In this document: positions 1 to 13,465 of the stretch, in pieces
How the letters are laid out: each line of letters starts with the position of its first letter
Numbering within the stretch: the stretch's first letter is position 1
Assembly: GCA_034509495.1 (NCBI GenBank)
Contig: CM067508.1
Span: forward strand, 23,171,533 to 23,235,532
Length of the DNA stretch: 64,000 nucleotides
DNA from: Acestrorhynchus altus
Taxonomy: Eukaryota > Chordata > Actinopteri > Characiformes > Acestrorhynchidae
Direction: 5' to 3'
The notes under the pieces: generated by a model
Databases searched by the model: none
Told to the model about the DNA's origin: nothing
Seen by the model: only the letters and a program-made list of their open reading frames with translations
Program-made: the position numbers and the translations under genes

Positions 1-2560
1 CTTTAGTGGAGGCTAAGTACACTTTTTCTCTCTTGAGACCCAGCTGTCCCTATAATGTCTTGTGTAGATGCACCCAATATCCTTCTGCAGCTCTGAAGCC
101 CTATGCCTGTACCCAATCTATACTCTATGAAGAGGATAGTTTGGGCAAAGGCTACATTTTGCTTACTTCGCAAACAATGAGTATAGTTGATGCACTGCTA
201 GTTTGGTTCTTTCGTTGCTACAAGCAGTTTTAATAAAGTTATACTTTTGACTTTATGTTTTAAGCTCTAGAGGAGTGGAAAGAATATCATAAGAGTGGAT
301 ATGACAACATTTCCATGTCCTATTGTTTTTACTTGGACAGCAAGGCAATGGTATTTAATGGAATCTATAGAAGAATTGTTGTACAATTATTAATTAAAGA
401 GTTACTATTGGTATTGTTTTGCATACTAAGATATGTAATGGAATTTGCATTACTGTGCAAAATATTTAGGCACATTATTTAAAAAGCAATTTGAGTTTTT
501 ACTGAAAAATCTCCAGATGAGATATTTATATGTAAACATAAATAAGAGTAAGAATTACTCTGAATGTCTCATGTTCTCAAGTTGAGAACTTGAGAGCATA
601 TTTGAAGAACAAAGCTTGATTCTAAATCAACTGTGTGGAAGTGTTCAATTCCAACACCAGCTCACCTGAGTTACAATCAACGCACACTGATTTACTAAAA
701 TAGGGGTTGGATGATAAATATAAATAATATAGATCTCCTATGAGGAGAGATTTGGAGATGTTTTAATGAACCCAGTGTTCATTTTTTGTACAGTACTGTA
801 AACACTGTATGGTCACTTCAAGATTATATATGTTATATAAATCTCATATTTATTATGTTTGTCAGAAAATGAATAAAATGTAAAGGATACTGCTTCTTTC
901 TGCAAACTGAGACTATGCACAGCATATAGCCTTTCATTAAAATCAAATCAGTAGAAAAGATCTTACACAAAAGTGGTGTGGATTCAATGAGCTGTGACTT
1001 TGTTTTGTCATTTTGTCTTTGGATGATAACCATACACTCTCTCTTTCTAATGTAGTTATGAGAAGCGACTATACTGAGGGTGGCAGCAGAGGTCAGATGA
1101 GATCATTCCCCAACGTTCCTACTCCAACTGTGACCAAACACAATGGATTCATGTGATCCCTACACATCCTGCACTTCTCTTCTCTGCCCTCCTTGCCCTG
1201 GTCATCCTTCTGTGAAGAAATGATGTCCTTACCTGCTGAGATAACTAGTATGGACCAGCAGTATAGGTGTGCAGATAAGTGCATGCCATCCTTGGAACAC
1301 AGACACGAATGTATCCGCACACTTATCTGCTTTTCTTGCATGAAACAATCTCAGTGGGGCCTCTTGGCTTTCTCTGTGTTGGACAATCCTCTGATGTCCT
1401 CAATGTAAGATAGACCTCTGCAGTTAGTGTAAAAGTCCTGTACCAAGATGATATACCTATGCACTCTGCAAGGAACACAGACTCCTTTCTCAGAGTGTAA
1501 GTTTGATTTGTCGTCTGGCCACTGTAACCAAAATTAAAACACTAATAGCAATAAGCTTTAATACTGTGACCTGGCTGTTTTTGAAGGCACTAAGGAGACT
1601 GGGAAGAAGAATAGAATGAATGTAAACTGCTGAAGAACAGCGCTTCATGGTCTAGTTCACAAGCTTCTCATTTGAGAATGCTCCTTAGGGTCTCATGTTA
1701 GCCAGTTAAGACTATGGAACCACAAACCAAGCATTAGCCTTAAAGTCAAGGATCCTCTCGACCTGCACGCCTTATGGATAATAGCAAATTGTCGAATTAA
1801 CTTCCTACAATTGAAATTCATTGTAGTGTTTCATTCAGACAATGAGAGATGCACTGAGTTCCAAATATTGTCATGTAAATACACACACATATATATTAAC
1901 ATTATATATAAAAAACACACACAGATTAGTCATAACATTAACCCCACTTGCCTAATATTGTGCAGGTTCTGTGGTATCTAAGACCAAGAATAATGTAAGC
2001 AGCAGATCCTTTAATTCCTGTAAGTTGTGAGGTGGTACTCCCATGATCATGAATGAGCATTGTGCACTCATTACCCTGTCACTGGTTCACTAGTTGTCCT
2101 TCTTAGGAGCAGTTTTGGTAGGCACTGACCACTGCATACTGGGAACATCCCACCAGACCTACCTGATTTTTTGACATTGTTCTGACCCAGTAATCTAGCC
2201 ATCTTGAATAGCCATATTTGAAGTGTTTCAGATTTCCATGCTTTCCCATTTTCCTGCTTCCAACACACCAATTTCAAGAACTGTTAATATGGCTAATATG
2301 TAGAACCCACCTCCTGACAGTCATATATAGTACTGCTGCATAATGGAAGCAGATGGCTTTCTTGTTAGGTCCTTGGTGGACAACTTTAACCTGAGTAGAG
2401 CATCATAAACTGTGCTTCTTTCCTTAATGCTATAACACTGTACAGATAACTTGAAAGTTTGACATGGTTTACTTATTTGGCTGATGCTGTAAAAAGGAGT
2501 TAGTATTGTACAATGCCACAGTGCTGTGTGGGAAATTGTATGCTATACAGTGAATGTGAC

Positions 2561-2609
2561 TTCATTCATTCATTCATTCATTCATTCATTCATTCATTCA
2601 TTCATTCAT
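2561..2609. repeat. (ATTC)n microsatellite
   Basis: About twelve perfect copies of the tetranucleotide ATTC in intergenic DNA. Confidence 0.95.
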
Positions 2610-3550
2610 AACAGTGTACAGTGTGGATGTGTACGTTGATGGTGTTGATATGTCTGACGGTCCTATTCTCTATCAGTGGGTTTACTTTACAACAGGTTTT
2701 CTGTGATCAGTAGCAATCAGATGTTTCCCTGAATTTGTACAGAACATTTTGGATGACAGAACCTGCTAAAAGAAGTATATTTTATTATAGTGCTTTACTT
2801 TATTCTCTTTTCTTATGTGAAAGGAACCTTATGTGGTGAAGGACTGAAGATATCTTCAAGTGAAAAAGTATCTGCTGGGCCACTGTTTTATAAGAAGGCC
2901 TGGAATGAGTTCAGATGGTCTCAAATAATCAAGTGTTTGTTGTGCAGCTGTATAAAGCACAGATAGAGATGATGACTGTGAAGTTTGGGAGTGCATTATC
3001 TTGGGGCACTGTTTATGACTTCTGTGTTTGTCAGGCTTTTGCTACTTCTGCATTACTCTTGCTGAACAGGAGTCTCTCCCAAAGCTGTGCACTCAGTCAC
3101 GCAGTGCAGAGTTGCATTAATAAAGATGGTTATATTATGAACAACAGTCTCTGTTCATTGTTTATTATGCATTAGTGCCAGTAGGGGGCTGTATGGTGGC
3201 AATAATTCTGGGAATAGATGAATTTTATATATATATATATATATATGAATTAAATACCATAATTCCAGGATGTTTAGTTAGGTTTATTTCTTCTCTTATT
3301 TGTACATTCAACCTCCCTGTCACTTACTTTCATATCTTAATCAATGCATTTAGAAGACAGCTGAGTTGTGTGTAAACATTGCAGATGAACCTGCTTTATA
3401 TTGGATACACTTGGTACCGACACGCATATACATATAAGAGGGCAACTTTTTTGCTAACTCTATCAGTTCTTTAGGAAACAGTAGAAAAAGCTTGGAAAGA
3501 AGCTTGGAAGAGCTTGAAAGCTGCAATGCAGAGGAGATATGCAACATACA

Positions 3551-3968
3551 TACAGTCAAATGAAAAAGTTAGGACACCCTATGAACGCCTTTAACAGGTG
3601 ATGTATACATAAAACTGAAGAAATTATTTTTACTTGTTTTTCATTATAGAAACTACTATGAAAGACTGACACTGAAACATCTTCTGGAGGAGTGGGAAAA
3701 TCTTTCTTCCAGTCAATGCCAGAGACTGGTAGACAGTTATAGGAAACATTTAACTGACATCTAACTAAATGTCAGCCCAAGGAAGAAATACCAGCTATTT
3801 TCCTCACAAGAAAATAGTTATTATGTTTACAAATTATTTGTAAATTAATTCTTTAGTTTTATGTTTTTAACAACATCCCCTCCATCCTTCAATATTTGTA
3901 AAATGAAGATGTTTAAATATATTAAAAAAGGTTTTCAACTGGTGTCCTAATTTTTTCATCATCACTGA
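3551..3968 (+). mobile_element. Deleted Tc1-like transposon with C-terminal transposase remnant
   Basis: The ends are inverted repeats: the left end reads CAGTCAAATGAAAAAGTTAG and the right end, reverse-complemented, carries GATGAAAAAATTAGGACACC. Between them one frame encodes a piece resembling the C-terminal tail of Tc1 transposases (a tract with EEW, followed by CQRLVDSY). The catalytic DDE part is missing, so this is an internally deleted, non-autonomous copy. Exact ends are approximate. Confidence 0.6.
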
Positions 3969-4484
3969 ATACATCTCCTATGGTTTGCCTTATGGTGCAT
4001 ATGTAGGAAATACCAGCTGTAAACAGCAAGATTATTTCCCACCACAAGCATGCACAATGCACAATGACTGGTATTGCTATATTAGTATTGCAAACATTTT
4101 CTTCTCAAACAAGTCATTTTTCTCTTTGACGTCTTCATGCAGCTTTCACCTGAGGACCTCATTTACCCCCAAGCAAATGGTTCGAGTAAAACACCACGTC
4201 ATCTCAGCACACACCACTCTGAGTCCAAACTTTTGTAGACACCTGTATTTGAAGGATATTGTATTGGAGTCCCCCCTCCCCCCTTTTTGCTACAGTAACA
4301 GATTCTAGTCTTCAGATAAGGCTTTAAACTACATGTTGGAACATATGTTTTATAGATGGGTGCAGCTGTAAGAATTGCCCTCTGGGACTAATAAAGTAAT
4401 TCTGATTGCACTGAGTGACATGAGCATTACTGAGCTCAGGTACTGATGACGGACGATTAGATCAGATCACCCCAGAGAACATAT

Positions 4485-4894
4485 ACTATATGGGCAAATG
4501 TGTTAGAACACCTGCTTATTCTTTGTTTCTATTAAGAAGTTGTTTTGCGTTGTTGGAGTAACTGCCTCTGCTGTCCAGGGAAGGTTTTCAACTAGATTCT
4601 TTAGCAGTACTGAGAGAATTTGATTGTATTCAGTGACAATGGTTGGGAACTCATCCCATTAGTATTAGACGGAGCACCATAATTGCAGAAAATACGTGCC
4701 ATTGCTCCTCAGTGCAATTCTGATGGCATGATGCCAATAGGTTAATGTTTATCTGCTGCAGAGAGTACTTTTCTATAGGGACTAGACTGGCTGTGTCAGA
4801 ATCTGCATATCTGTGTCAGGAATTGGTGCAGTTTAAAGTGGCTGAATGCTATAATTAAAAGGGTTGTCTACAAACATTTGGACATATAGTGTAG
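4485..4894 (+). mobile_element. Dispersed short DNA transposon, 'ATGGACAAA' family, copy 1
   Basis: This copy runs from ACTATATGGGCAAATGTGTT to the reversed end TTTGGACATATAGTG. It holds internal landmarks shared with other copies here: 'ctgtccagggaagg', 'ccaataggttaatgtttatctgc' (split by variation) and 'gggactagactggctgtgtc'. No coding capacity was seen. It is a non-autonomous interspersed repeat; I cannot assign its superfamily by eye. Confidence 0.7.
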
Positions 4895-5435
4895 TTCCAC
4901 TGCTCCATGGTACATCTAGGCTCATGTGAGGCTAGTTCACAGCAACCTATTCTACGAGCAGTGTTATTGAGATTATGCAAGTTGAGTGGCAGTAGCTTAA
5001 TTGGGGTGTGTGGATACTTTCGGACACATGGTGTCTGTTATAAATGATCTTAAGTGCTAAATGTAAGCTTATTGCTAATGGAAAAATGCTTTTATGAGTT
5101 TGTGTCTTGCAACAGTAGTGAGACACTGCCAATGCATATATACACAACAACTTTTGACCTTGGCCTAAATTCTGGCCACAGGTGCCTGAGCAATGCAGCA
5201 AATACAGCATGGGCACCCCCACTTCAAATAGAGTGGGACAAATATACGTTTTTGCTACCCCACCCTTTATCTCAATGAAATTCAGACCTTCATTGTGAAT
5301 GAGTTCTTTCAAAGTGCTGCAGCTCCCCAACAGAATCCCTTTTGAATGATGAGGCCTCACTACACTTTAGCAATTCAAGTGCATACAAAATCATAAATAT
5401 TAAAGCAACATATCAGTTGTACCTCTCCCAGTTGC

Positions 5436-8400
5436 CTACAGTTCAATTGTGTCACTGCTGACACTGAGTGCATCTATTTGTCTGCAGACACTGATGAATT
5501 CAGCTTGCACAGCCAGTTCATCAGCCTGTGTATAGATACACTCTTTCTCATATATACTCTCTCTGGAGGCGGTGGAGTTCAGGGCCATGTACTGTTTCTG
5601 TGACGGGCGTCCTGACTGCACCCTGGGCAGGCTCCCCCTCGGAAGGCTGCTCTGAGACTGGTGCCTGGAGCTGTAAAATGCTGACTGACCTCCATGAGCT
5701 CTAGGGCCCCCATGCAGGGAGCTGGAAATTGTATCCCTATATGGGGAGTCCACATCCCCACATGAGGCAGTGCGGTAAAGAACAGGCTCGGCGGAGGTTC
5801 CTCGGCAGGGTTGCCCATCTGGAGGCCCACGAGTGCTGAGAGACAGCTTAGAGGAGCTGAAGAGGCTCCTTCGGAACAGGGCCTCACTGTTTAGAGCTTC
5901 ATCGATGCTGCGCCGCAAGTCAATTGGAGATGGAGGTCGCAAGTCCACTGTGAAGTCACCATTTAGACTAGCCAAAGATGACTCTCGAGAGGCTGCTCGG
6001 GTGATCTTCATGGTTCCTGAGACATGGGTAGCCTGGTTCTGAGGGCTGCTGGGATAATGAAGGTCCAAGCCATCTGATTCACACAGTGGCACCTCTGCTA
6101 AGGTGTAGAGGGGCACACTTTCGCTCTCGTCCCGAACCATACCTTCCCGAAGACCAAGCTTCTCTCCAGGCCTCTTGGACCAGGTAGTTGGCAGGATACT
6201 GGGCTTGTTGGCTGCAGTAGTGCCCCCGGTGGACATTCTAGTAACAGAGGACAGAGTAGGGTAAAAAACCATCATGTTACTATTGTTACTTAATGAAACA
6301 CTGACTCAAATACAAGTAAAGGTACCTATGTGAAGTTTTTATGCACTACTTTATGGTTCTTTGGGTCCAGATAATAAAGTGAATTACAGGTCATCCACAT
6401 TATATGGAAAATAACAAACTTTGGTCAAGAGCCAGTTTCCCAAATCCAGATTAATCTTAGCATTAGTGATAAAACAATTTAATATAGACCTCCTTAATCT
6501 GTATTAAAAACTGATAGTGCCGATATTATTAATATTAATGACTGGAGCTCCAAATTCCTTTGAGCATTTATTGTTTTTCCATTTATCTCACTGTAGTAGA
6601 GAATGGAGCCCCCTTACAAACTATTTGTTCCTGTGGATTTCCAAAGTTTACAGCAAGACCAGACTCATGTCTTTATTTAGTTCCTGACAGACAGCCAGCA
6701 GATGCGGTTCATCATCTCCATTCATGTTTTGCTGCATTATTTCTAAGCCACAGTCTGTCACCATGAGTCCCAAAATAAACATTAAGGCTGTTGTGCCGTT
6801 TTTAAAAAGTGGCTTTAGAGGGGAGAATATGGTAAATAAGAATATGTATAATCTCTTGTTTTCCTTCTTCTGCACTCAAGAACTGAGTTTATGAAAGCTA
6901 TGAGTTTTTACCAGGCAGATTACCAGGCTTCCTGAGTTCAGGAGATGTTGAATCATAAACCAAACTGGTCTTTCAATAGTGGCATTCCAACACTGACAAT
7001 GAATGGCCTGGTTACTTTCTTCACAAATAAACTTGAGGAGAAGATATTAAGAAAGTAAAAGTAATTAATCTAAACTGTAGTCTACACAAAGGCAAATGGC
7101 ACTAGTAACTACTGGGACCAGTTAGTACTCACCTCTTCCTGTTGAACAGTGAGCTCCAGCGGCCAATCTTAGGGGTAGCTCCTCCACAACAGAGGAGAGG
7201 GTGTGTGATGACCAGAGCCAGGGAAAGACACATTCCTGCCTCACACACTCTGCAACTGAGCTGAAAACCCCACCAAGGCCAAGGCATCAGTCCCACCGTT
7301 TCCTCATCTGTCAGTCCAGTTGCATGCAGTATTGCATAGAGCCTCAGCCCTCCACATGCAAGAAGAAAAAGTGCAGAGAAAAGGCCAGTCCCAGCTGCCC
7401 TCTCCCACACACTGGCCTCTGCCAGGGGGCAACGACTGGCTGGGTGTTCGGGTGAGGTCTCACTCAACCTGTAGATGTGCTTGGCATCAGTGCGGGTGCA
7501 GCAGTAGAAAAGCAGGTACGAGAAGGAGAAAACAGAGGCCAGCAGAAAGAAGGTAGCTGGGGGCAGCAGAGGGACAACTGGAAGGGTGGGGAAAAGCCTC
7601 AGGATAGCCACAGATCCCAACACAATGGTGACATGCACAAGCACAAGTGCTGCCAAAAGGCAGCCGCAGCGCCGCAGTGTACTCTGGGAGAGCAGCTGGG
7701 AGGGAGATAGGCCAGACAGGAGCAGTAGCAATAGGCCGAAGGCAGCAGTCAGGCAGGGGTAAGTTGCCTCATGCAGGAGGCGTGCCCAAGCTGCAGGGAG
7801 ACGCTCGCGCTGACCGTACGGATCATACAGCATCCACAGGGCACGGCTACTGCCAGCCAAGAGCTGAAGAAGGTGCAGAAGGCTGAAGTGGGCACAGCCA
7901 GATGGCCAGCATAGGGGCAGACACAACAGGCTGAGTGCAGAGAGCATGGCCACCAGGGAGAACACACACCCAAGTCCATACACCTGCAACTCCCATGCTA
8001 GGCCCCACGTTGCCATGGCAGCATTCCAGTCAGATAACAAAGGCACCAGCAGGGGAGGGGTCAGTGCTATGGGGGGTGAGGTCATATCATCACTAGGAGG
8101 AGGCACTGGGGAGATTGGAGCCAGTTCACTGGAGAGATTGTTGTCAGAGGGTCCAGGGTTCCATAGAGGGTTTGATGACTTGCAAGTGTCCTGGTTGCAG
8201 TCAGGTTGGGAGGAGGATTCAGTTAAGTCAGTGTTAAATGCAGACAAGCCTGAAATGAAATGACAGAACAAGTGAGTCCGTTCTTTTTAAAAGCCACACA
8301 ACAAATGACCTGTCTCTCATACTATAAATGAGCAAGTTCTTTTACAAACAATTTTCAAGCACACTAAGCACCAAAACAGTTCTGAAAGGTGTGAGGTGGG

Positions 8401-8889
8401 GTCTGTATCTGGATCAGTGAGCCTTTGAAGCCCATGACCCTGTCAATGGTTCACTGTTTGTCCTTCCTTGGAGCACTTTTGGTAACCACTGATCCACAAC
8501 ATGGGACATCTAGCCAAGTCACTTTGCACTGATGTCAAATGCAGGGCACTGCCAAATGAATGTAAGACTTATACCAGTAGAGGGAGCCCTACAAACAAGA
8601 ATATGTCATATACAAACTGGGTCCTGTGGACAGTATAAGACATAAACACTCCAAGGTACACCTAAGATTAGAATTTTGCCAAGGATGTTCCACATACATT
8701 ACCACTATAATATTATAAATGCTTCATGAAATAAGCATAACCATCAAGAAAATAGGCCCTTGAGCAGAGAGGAATATAAAACATTGGCTGTGTTAATTAG
8801 CTGGTCCAGTTTATGAGAAGAGATGTGGAAGTAGGACTGCATTAAATAGGTCACACACAAACACACACACGCATGCACGCATGCACGCA

Positions 8890-8963
<74 letters not shown>

Positions 8964-9312
8964 GCAGATTAGGGGGCATTGACCTTGTTGCTGCTCTCAT
9001 TCAAGTAGCTATTTAAAAACTCTAAACTGGCACAGGTTTAGCAGAAGCATCACTTTAATATATGTGTATGAGAAGAAGCAAGGGATTTGCAGGATGGGTG
9101 TTTCATGAATATTCCAATATTTTTCAGTCTAATTTATATCTGTGTCATCTGGAGCATTTGGTCAGTTACCAAGGATCATAAAGTAGATGCCTTTCCCTTT
9201 ACTAAGAAAGGAACAGAAGACATATTCTCCAAAATAAACTGGCACTGGGCAGTTGCTGAATTCCATCAGTACATGTTTATGGCAAACACCTATTTGTGTA
9301 CAATACTTGCAA

Positions 9313-9410
<98 letters not shown>

Positions 9411-12163
9411 TTTCCAGGGAGAGCCATTTGGAGAAGGATCTGTAATGTTTCCAGAGGAAAGAAAAAATGTCAAGACAGTATGGGAAAGTAAGAAGATGGG
9501 ACTACAAAACAAGTTTAATCTCTAAAAGATTCCAAAATATTTCTCTCTGTTTTGGAGATGGAGCTACTTTTGCAAATTGGATGATGTAAGAATCTTATGA
9601 AAATGAGGCAGGTTTTCTAGAGAGAAAAACATCTTATAGATGGACCTTGTTTTTCAGAAAGAAGCCATTTTAATAAATCTAATACATCTAATAAATGATA
9701 ATTTTTGGAGATTGGGATTGTTTTCCAGAGAGGAGAATTTCAGATTTTTGGAGATTGGGCTAATTTTCAGGAGAAAAGCATTCCTGAATGTCATACACAA
9801 AGACATTAACTTAAAGTAAAAAAAAAAAAAAGATATACAGTAGTATATGGAGAGCGATTATAGGGTATTATTCTTTCCTCTGAACAGGCAGTGACTGATT
9901 TTGGCATCAGCCTTTGACCAGAGTAAAGCTAACTGAAAGTGGGTCAAGAGCTACCTGGCTTAAGAGTAAGTGTTGCTGTTGATGGGGTCATAGTGGCTGC
10001 CTCCTTCCCATTCCAATTTTGTTCAAAGGGACGTAGACCATCATCTTCCTCATTCGGACCATCAGGAGTATGAGGGTCCAAACTAGGCCTAGTCCAGTTG
10101 GGAAGAGTCTTCAGTGTGACTGAGAGAGAAAATCCTGCATTAGAGTACTGCTTTTAAACAACTGTCCTTAACCCTCACCCTTTAACCCTAACTGTAGTCT
10201 TTCAGTCAACATGTTTGGATACTAACCACCCCTTAGCATTGTGCAAGCTGCATTCCTGAACATCACACACTATTACGAATGGTGCATGACAGGCAAGTGT
10301 GAGATGATTCGGGCTGGTAGATTGCATGATGCACACTGATGTGTAAATGCTTCAGTTACCTGATATTTCCATTAAAGAAGCAAACTTCAGAAACCAGTAA
10401 TGTATTTGCTGATGAATTGCTGTACATTTGTGTTAAAGGAATACTTTGGTGAAGAGTCAAATGAACATGACTGATCGCTCACCCCGGTTGTAACCCATCA
10501 GCTGAGACATATTTCATATCTATCAGTTTGTTTCTTTAGTTTTGAACAGGAGGGGTTAGGCTAACACTGCTACCAAACACTGGATGTAGATTGTCACCAA
10601 TCTCCTTTTGGTATTTATCCATTCAACACACTCAAACAAAACTTAAATATGTTTAATCCAGTTTTAGAACATGGTATAACTAAACAAAAATAAATGTCTC
10701 TGCTGAACTCAGTGGTGGTATTTATTGATTGTTTTTCACTCAACTTTTTGCAAAAGAAATGTATAGCTTTTTTGAAGAAAATTACAATTTTGCCATATAT
10801 GTACACAGAAACAATTTACATCCACTGTAAGTTAGCAACATTAGCTAAGCCTGTACCACTGAAAAAAAGAAACCAACCCCCCCGAAAAACGTTTTTTGCT
10901 TGATGGACTGAATGTAGGATCAGTGATCAATCATGTTTATTGGATTTTCTTTTTTGCTGAACTGTTCCGTTAAGGCTAAAATGGTATTTTTCACCAGACA
11001 ATTCCTTTAATATATTAAATGTAATTTAATCCCTGTTTGAGATATTTGCTGTGACAGAGTCTAGAACAAAGTTAATCACAGATTTGCAGCAAAGGGATGC
11101 CATTAAATCATCATGCCATATTATATCACAGCAGTAAAAACTGATCCTAATCCTTTACTGAGACAAAATGAAAGTGAAGAGATGCACATGCACATGGTAG
11201 TATCATAGTGAAGTATAGGGACTTTATTCAACTCCACAAGCCCTGTGATGACAGATACCACTCATGTGCCTCTGGAATACTGATAGCGCACTGTGGTGAG
11301 TGAGACACCTGACAGTGCTCTTATAAAAAGGTGATAATGTTAAAAATGTAGAAGTTAGAGGAGACACAATGGGGGCAGTCTCTCCTTTATGAGAAAGACT
11401 GTACAGTGGAGTGCCGAATTTTGGCAGGTTTCAGCCCCTGGGTTTAATGTAGACCCAATCTTAATACATGATATTAAAAGAGCCCAAAGATATACTGAAA
11501 AATACAAAATAGAGTTTGATGTAACCTGAAACACTACTTTAATATTCTATTATCTGTAGGCTCCCATTTACACTGAAAACCCAAAACCCTTGGGATAGCA
11601 GTATGTAAATGTAGAGGACAGCTTGGGAACAAGTTGTGAGGTGTTTTATGGTGAGTGAAGTTGAACACTGGCTAGTGTGCTTATGGAAAGGTGATGTAAA
11701 TTACTGAGTTCAATCGAGGCATGATAGTGGGTGCCAGATGGATGGAACTTTCCATTTCTGCATGACACAGTGTCATGTCTGTACTAGGAATATGCCATAG
11801 AAGGCATTACCACCAACAGTTGACAATGCAGTTTGTAGTAATGAACTTTTGATTTAAATTATGCAAAAGTATTTTTCCCCACAATATTCTAATTACCTGA
11901 GAGGAACTACTTTCAAACTGTAGTTATGATGCAAAAAATGGAAAAAGTCTTTTTTTTTACCTATGAATGGAAATAAATGTAAAAAACTCAAACATTTCAA
12001 GTCATTCATTAAGAAAATGAAGTATAGACTACATACTTGGGGGGCTGTACCCTATTAAGGTACAATAAAGTACCTCTAAATGAAAATCGTAAGGTATTAT
12101 TATGTACCAAAAGTACAATATTGAGTAAAAAATAGTACCTAAACAATAACATACAACATATTA

Positions 12164-12235
<72 letters not shown>

Positions 12236-13379
12236 AGGACAGCAATAATATATAGTAATTGCCAATTCAGTTTTCAGTAAACTTAAGCTTCTCCCACTGA
12301 GTAAGTTTAACATTATTAAATTGAGCACAATACAGGAATGTCAATCAGATGAGAGATCATTTACATACTGTCCCCTTGGAATTCCTATCTGACATTTTTA
12401 TCAAAATTAAGTTATTTAAATATCTCAAAACTGCTCAGAATGCAGATAGTGCCTTATAAATCCACCACACTCAAGAGGCTCAAAGCCTGGAAAACAGCCA
12501 TAGATAAGTATTAGACAGTTCCAATATCTAAAATAATAATTGTTGTTTACCTGTAAGTGAATCTGTCATAACTATGGTCGGAAGAGGAGGCTTGTTGGTT
12601 GACACCTCTACCAGTTCGCCACTCTCCTTCCTAGCATTTGGTAGGTTTCTTTGTCTTTGTCCCAGAACTATATCATCTGAATGCTCTTCTACATCTGCTC
12701 TCTGAGCAGTGGATTTAGACTCCCTCAGTGTCCAGTCAACTCCAAGTCTAGTTTTTACTCTTCTCTGGTCAGAAGATGTTTGAGACATGTGGACAGGTTT
12801 GAACTCTGGAGTTCCTGTGTACTCTGGAGATGTAAAAGCTGAGTTCCGGGCCTGAGAGATTGAGCTGTCCGAAGAATGAGCTCTATCTCCAAAATGTGAT
12901 TGAGCTAAACCTGAAAATTCTGTCACAGGATTCCACTCATTACCCTGAGTGACTGACCAAGCTTTTGATGGAGTATCTCTTGCTGTGTCTGTCTTAAAGG
13001 AGTTTGTGTTCTCTGTCCATGTTTCCCTTTTAGATGGCTTTGTTAATGAGATGTTTCTTCTACTGTGGGGATTTGGTGCTTCAGCCAGGGCTCCAGCCAG
13101 GGCTCCAACCAGGTCTTTCTGGGCATTGTTGTTCTTCTCAAAGTTGACAAAATCTGAAAAGTGTGGAGTGATCATGGGTGGAGTAGTGGTGGTGTCCATC
13201 CTAGTTCCAGAGATCTCTGTAGTCCACTGTGACCTGCCAGTCAGTTGACCAGTGGACCCTGGAACTGGGTTTCTCTGGGTCCAACTCAGTTCTTCTCCAT
13301 CTCTGTTCAGGGACACAGTGTGGAGACTGCCATACAATGACAGACTGAGAACCAACACAAAAACTCTATGAGGGACCAT
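5436..13379 (-). CDS. prrt4: Proline-rich transmembrane protein 4 (Prrt4), four coding exons
   Basis: Coding exons in transcript order are 13379-12551, 10119-9955, 8249-7133 and 6237-5436. Phases 1, 1 and 2 join cleanly with GT-AG introns, giving 970 aa, close to the mammalian PRRT3/PRRT4 size. Residues 1 to about 22 form a signal peptide (FVLVLSLSLYGSL). Residues 23-420 are a Ser/Thr/Pro-rich, probably extracellular region. Seven hydrophobic segments follow at about 422-444, 451-473, 494-511, 527-551, 555-581, 620-641 and 656-686. The last exon is an Arg/Ser-rich cytoplasmic tail ending in a distinctive segment with SVCRQIDALS. The family is a poorly characterised set of multipass membrane proteins. 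I chose prrt4 over prrt3 because the gene sits beside rbm28 and leptin, as in human 7q32.1. An acceptor at 13465 shows that at least one untranslated 5' exon lies further upstream; I could not place it. The molecular function is unknown. Confidence 0.88.
6238..7132 (-). other. prrt4: prrt4 intron 3
   Basis: A GT-AG intron between the seven-segment exon and the tail exon. The donor is AAGAG|GTGAGT and the acceptor TTACTAG|A in transcript sense. It is AT-rich and I see no further gene in it. Confidence 0.8.
8891..8961. repeat. (CA)n microsatellite
   Basis: A long near-perfect CA run in prrt4 intron 2, preceded by a degenerate CACG/GCATGCACG tract. Confidence 0.95.
9314..9405. repeat. Compound (TATC)n(TA)n microsatellite
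   Basis: About fourteen TATC units grade directly into about sixteen TA units within prrt4 intron 2. Confidence 0.95.
11626..11760 (+). mobile_element. Decayed DNA-transposon fragment
   Basis: Shares an ordered series of words with 53910-54040 ('aagttgtgaggtgt', 'gtgaagt', 'ggcatgata/gcacgata', 'gccaga/gtggatg'), so the two are copies of one old element. Too degraded to classify. Confidence 0.5.
12166..12233. repeat. (GT)n microsatellite
   Basis: A perfect GT run of about 34 units within prrt4 intron 1. Confidence 0.95.
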
Positions 13380-13465
13380 TCTTGCAATCCCCTTAAGTCA
13401 ATCACGGCTCACGCAGTCCCTTATCTGACTCCATCTCAGTCCTCCATGCTCCTCTATCAGAGAAC
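13380..13465 (-). other. prrt4: prrt4 5' untranslated part of the first coding exon
   Basis: In transcript sense TCTTTTTACAG|GTTCTC gives a good polypyrimidine-AG acceptor at 13465, followed by 86 bases before the start codon. This means the true transcription start lies upstream in an unlocated non-coding exon. Confidence 0.6.

Larger units (their letters stand above)
1..5435. other. Non-coding flank downstream of prrt4
   Basis: I see no convincing gene here. The stretch contains an ATTC microsatellite, a small TA run near 3226-3246, a deleted Tc1-like element at 3551-3968, a LINE-like tail near 4370-4408 and a dispersed DNA-transposon copy at 4485-4894. The last few hundred bases before 5436 probably include the prrt4 3' untranslated region, but I found no clear minus-strand AATAAA there. 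The short open frames in this region show no family resemblance. If the human order holds, impdh1 would lie beyond the left edge. Confidence 0.6.
8250..9954 (-). other. prrt4: prrt4 intron 2, with microsatellites
   Basis: A GT-AG intron containing a decayed Tc1-like fragment around 8380-8520, a (CA)n run at 8891-8961 and a compound (TATC)n(TA)n run at 9314-9405. No other gene was seen. Confidence 0.8.
10120..12550 (-). other. prrt4: prrt4 intron 1 between coding exons
   Basis: A GT-AG intron with donor ACAG|GTAAAC after the ectodomain exon and acceptor CTCTCAG|TC. It contains a decayed transposon at about 11626-11760 and a (GT)n run. No extra exon was recognised, though a small one could be missed. 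Confidence 0.75.

Noticed and set aside
4947..5360. A 137-codon minus-strand frame just downstream of prrt4
   Set aside because: No family resemblance, and it overlaps the probable prrt4 3' untranslated region.
8744..8956. Cys-Val repeat 'protein', with similar ones over the other CA, GT and CT runs
   Set aside because: Direct translation of dinucleotide microsatellites.
12949..13248. Plus-strand frame with an AlaPro repeat
   Set aside because: It is the antisense of the prrt4 first coding exon.
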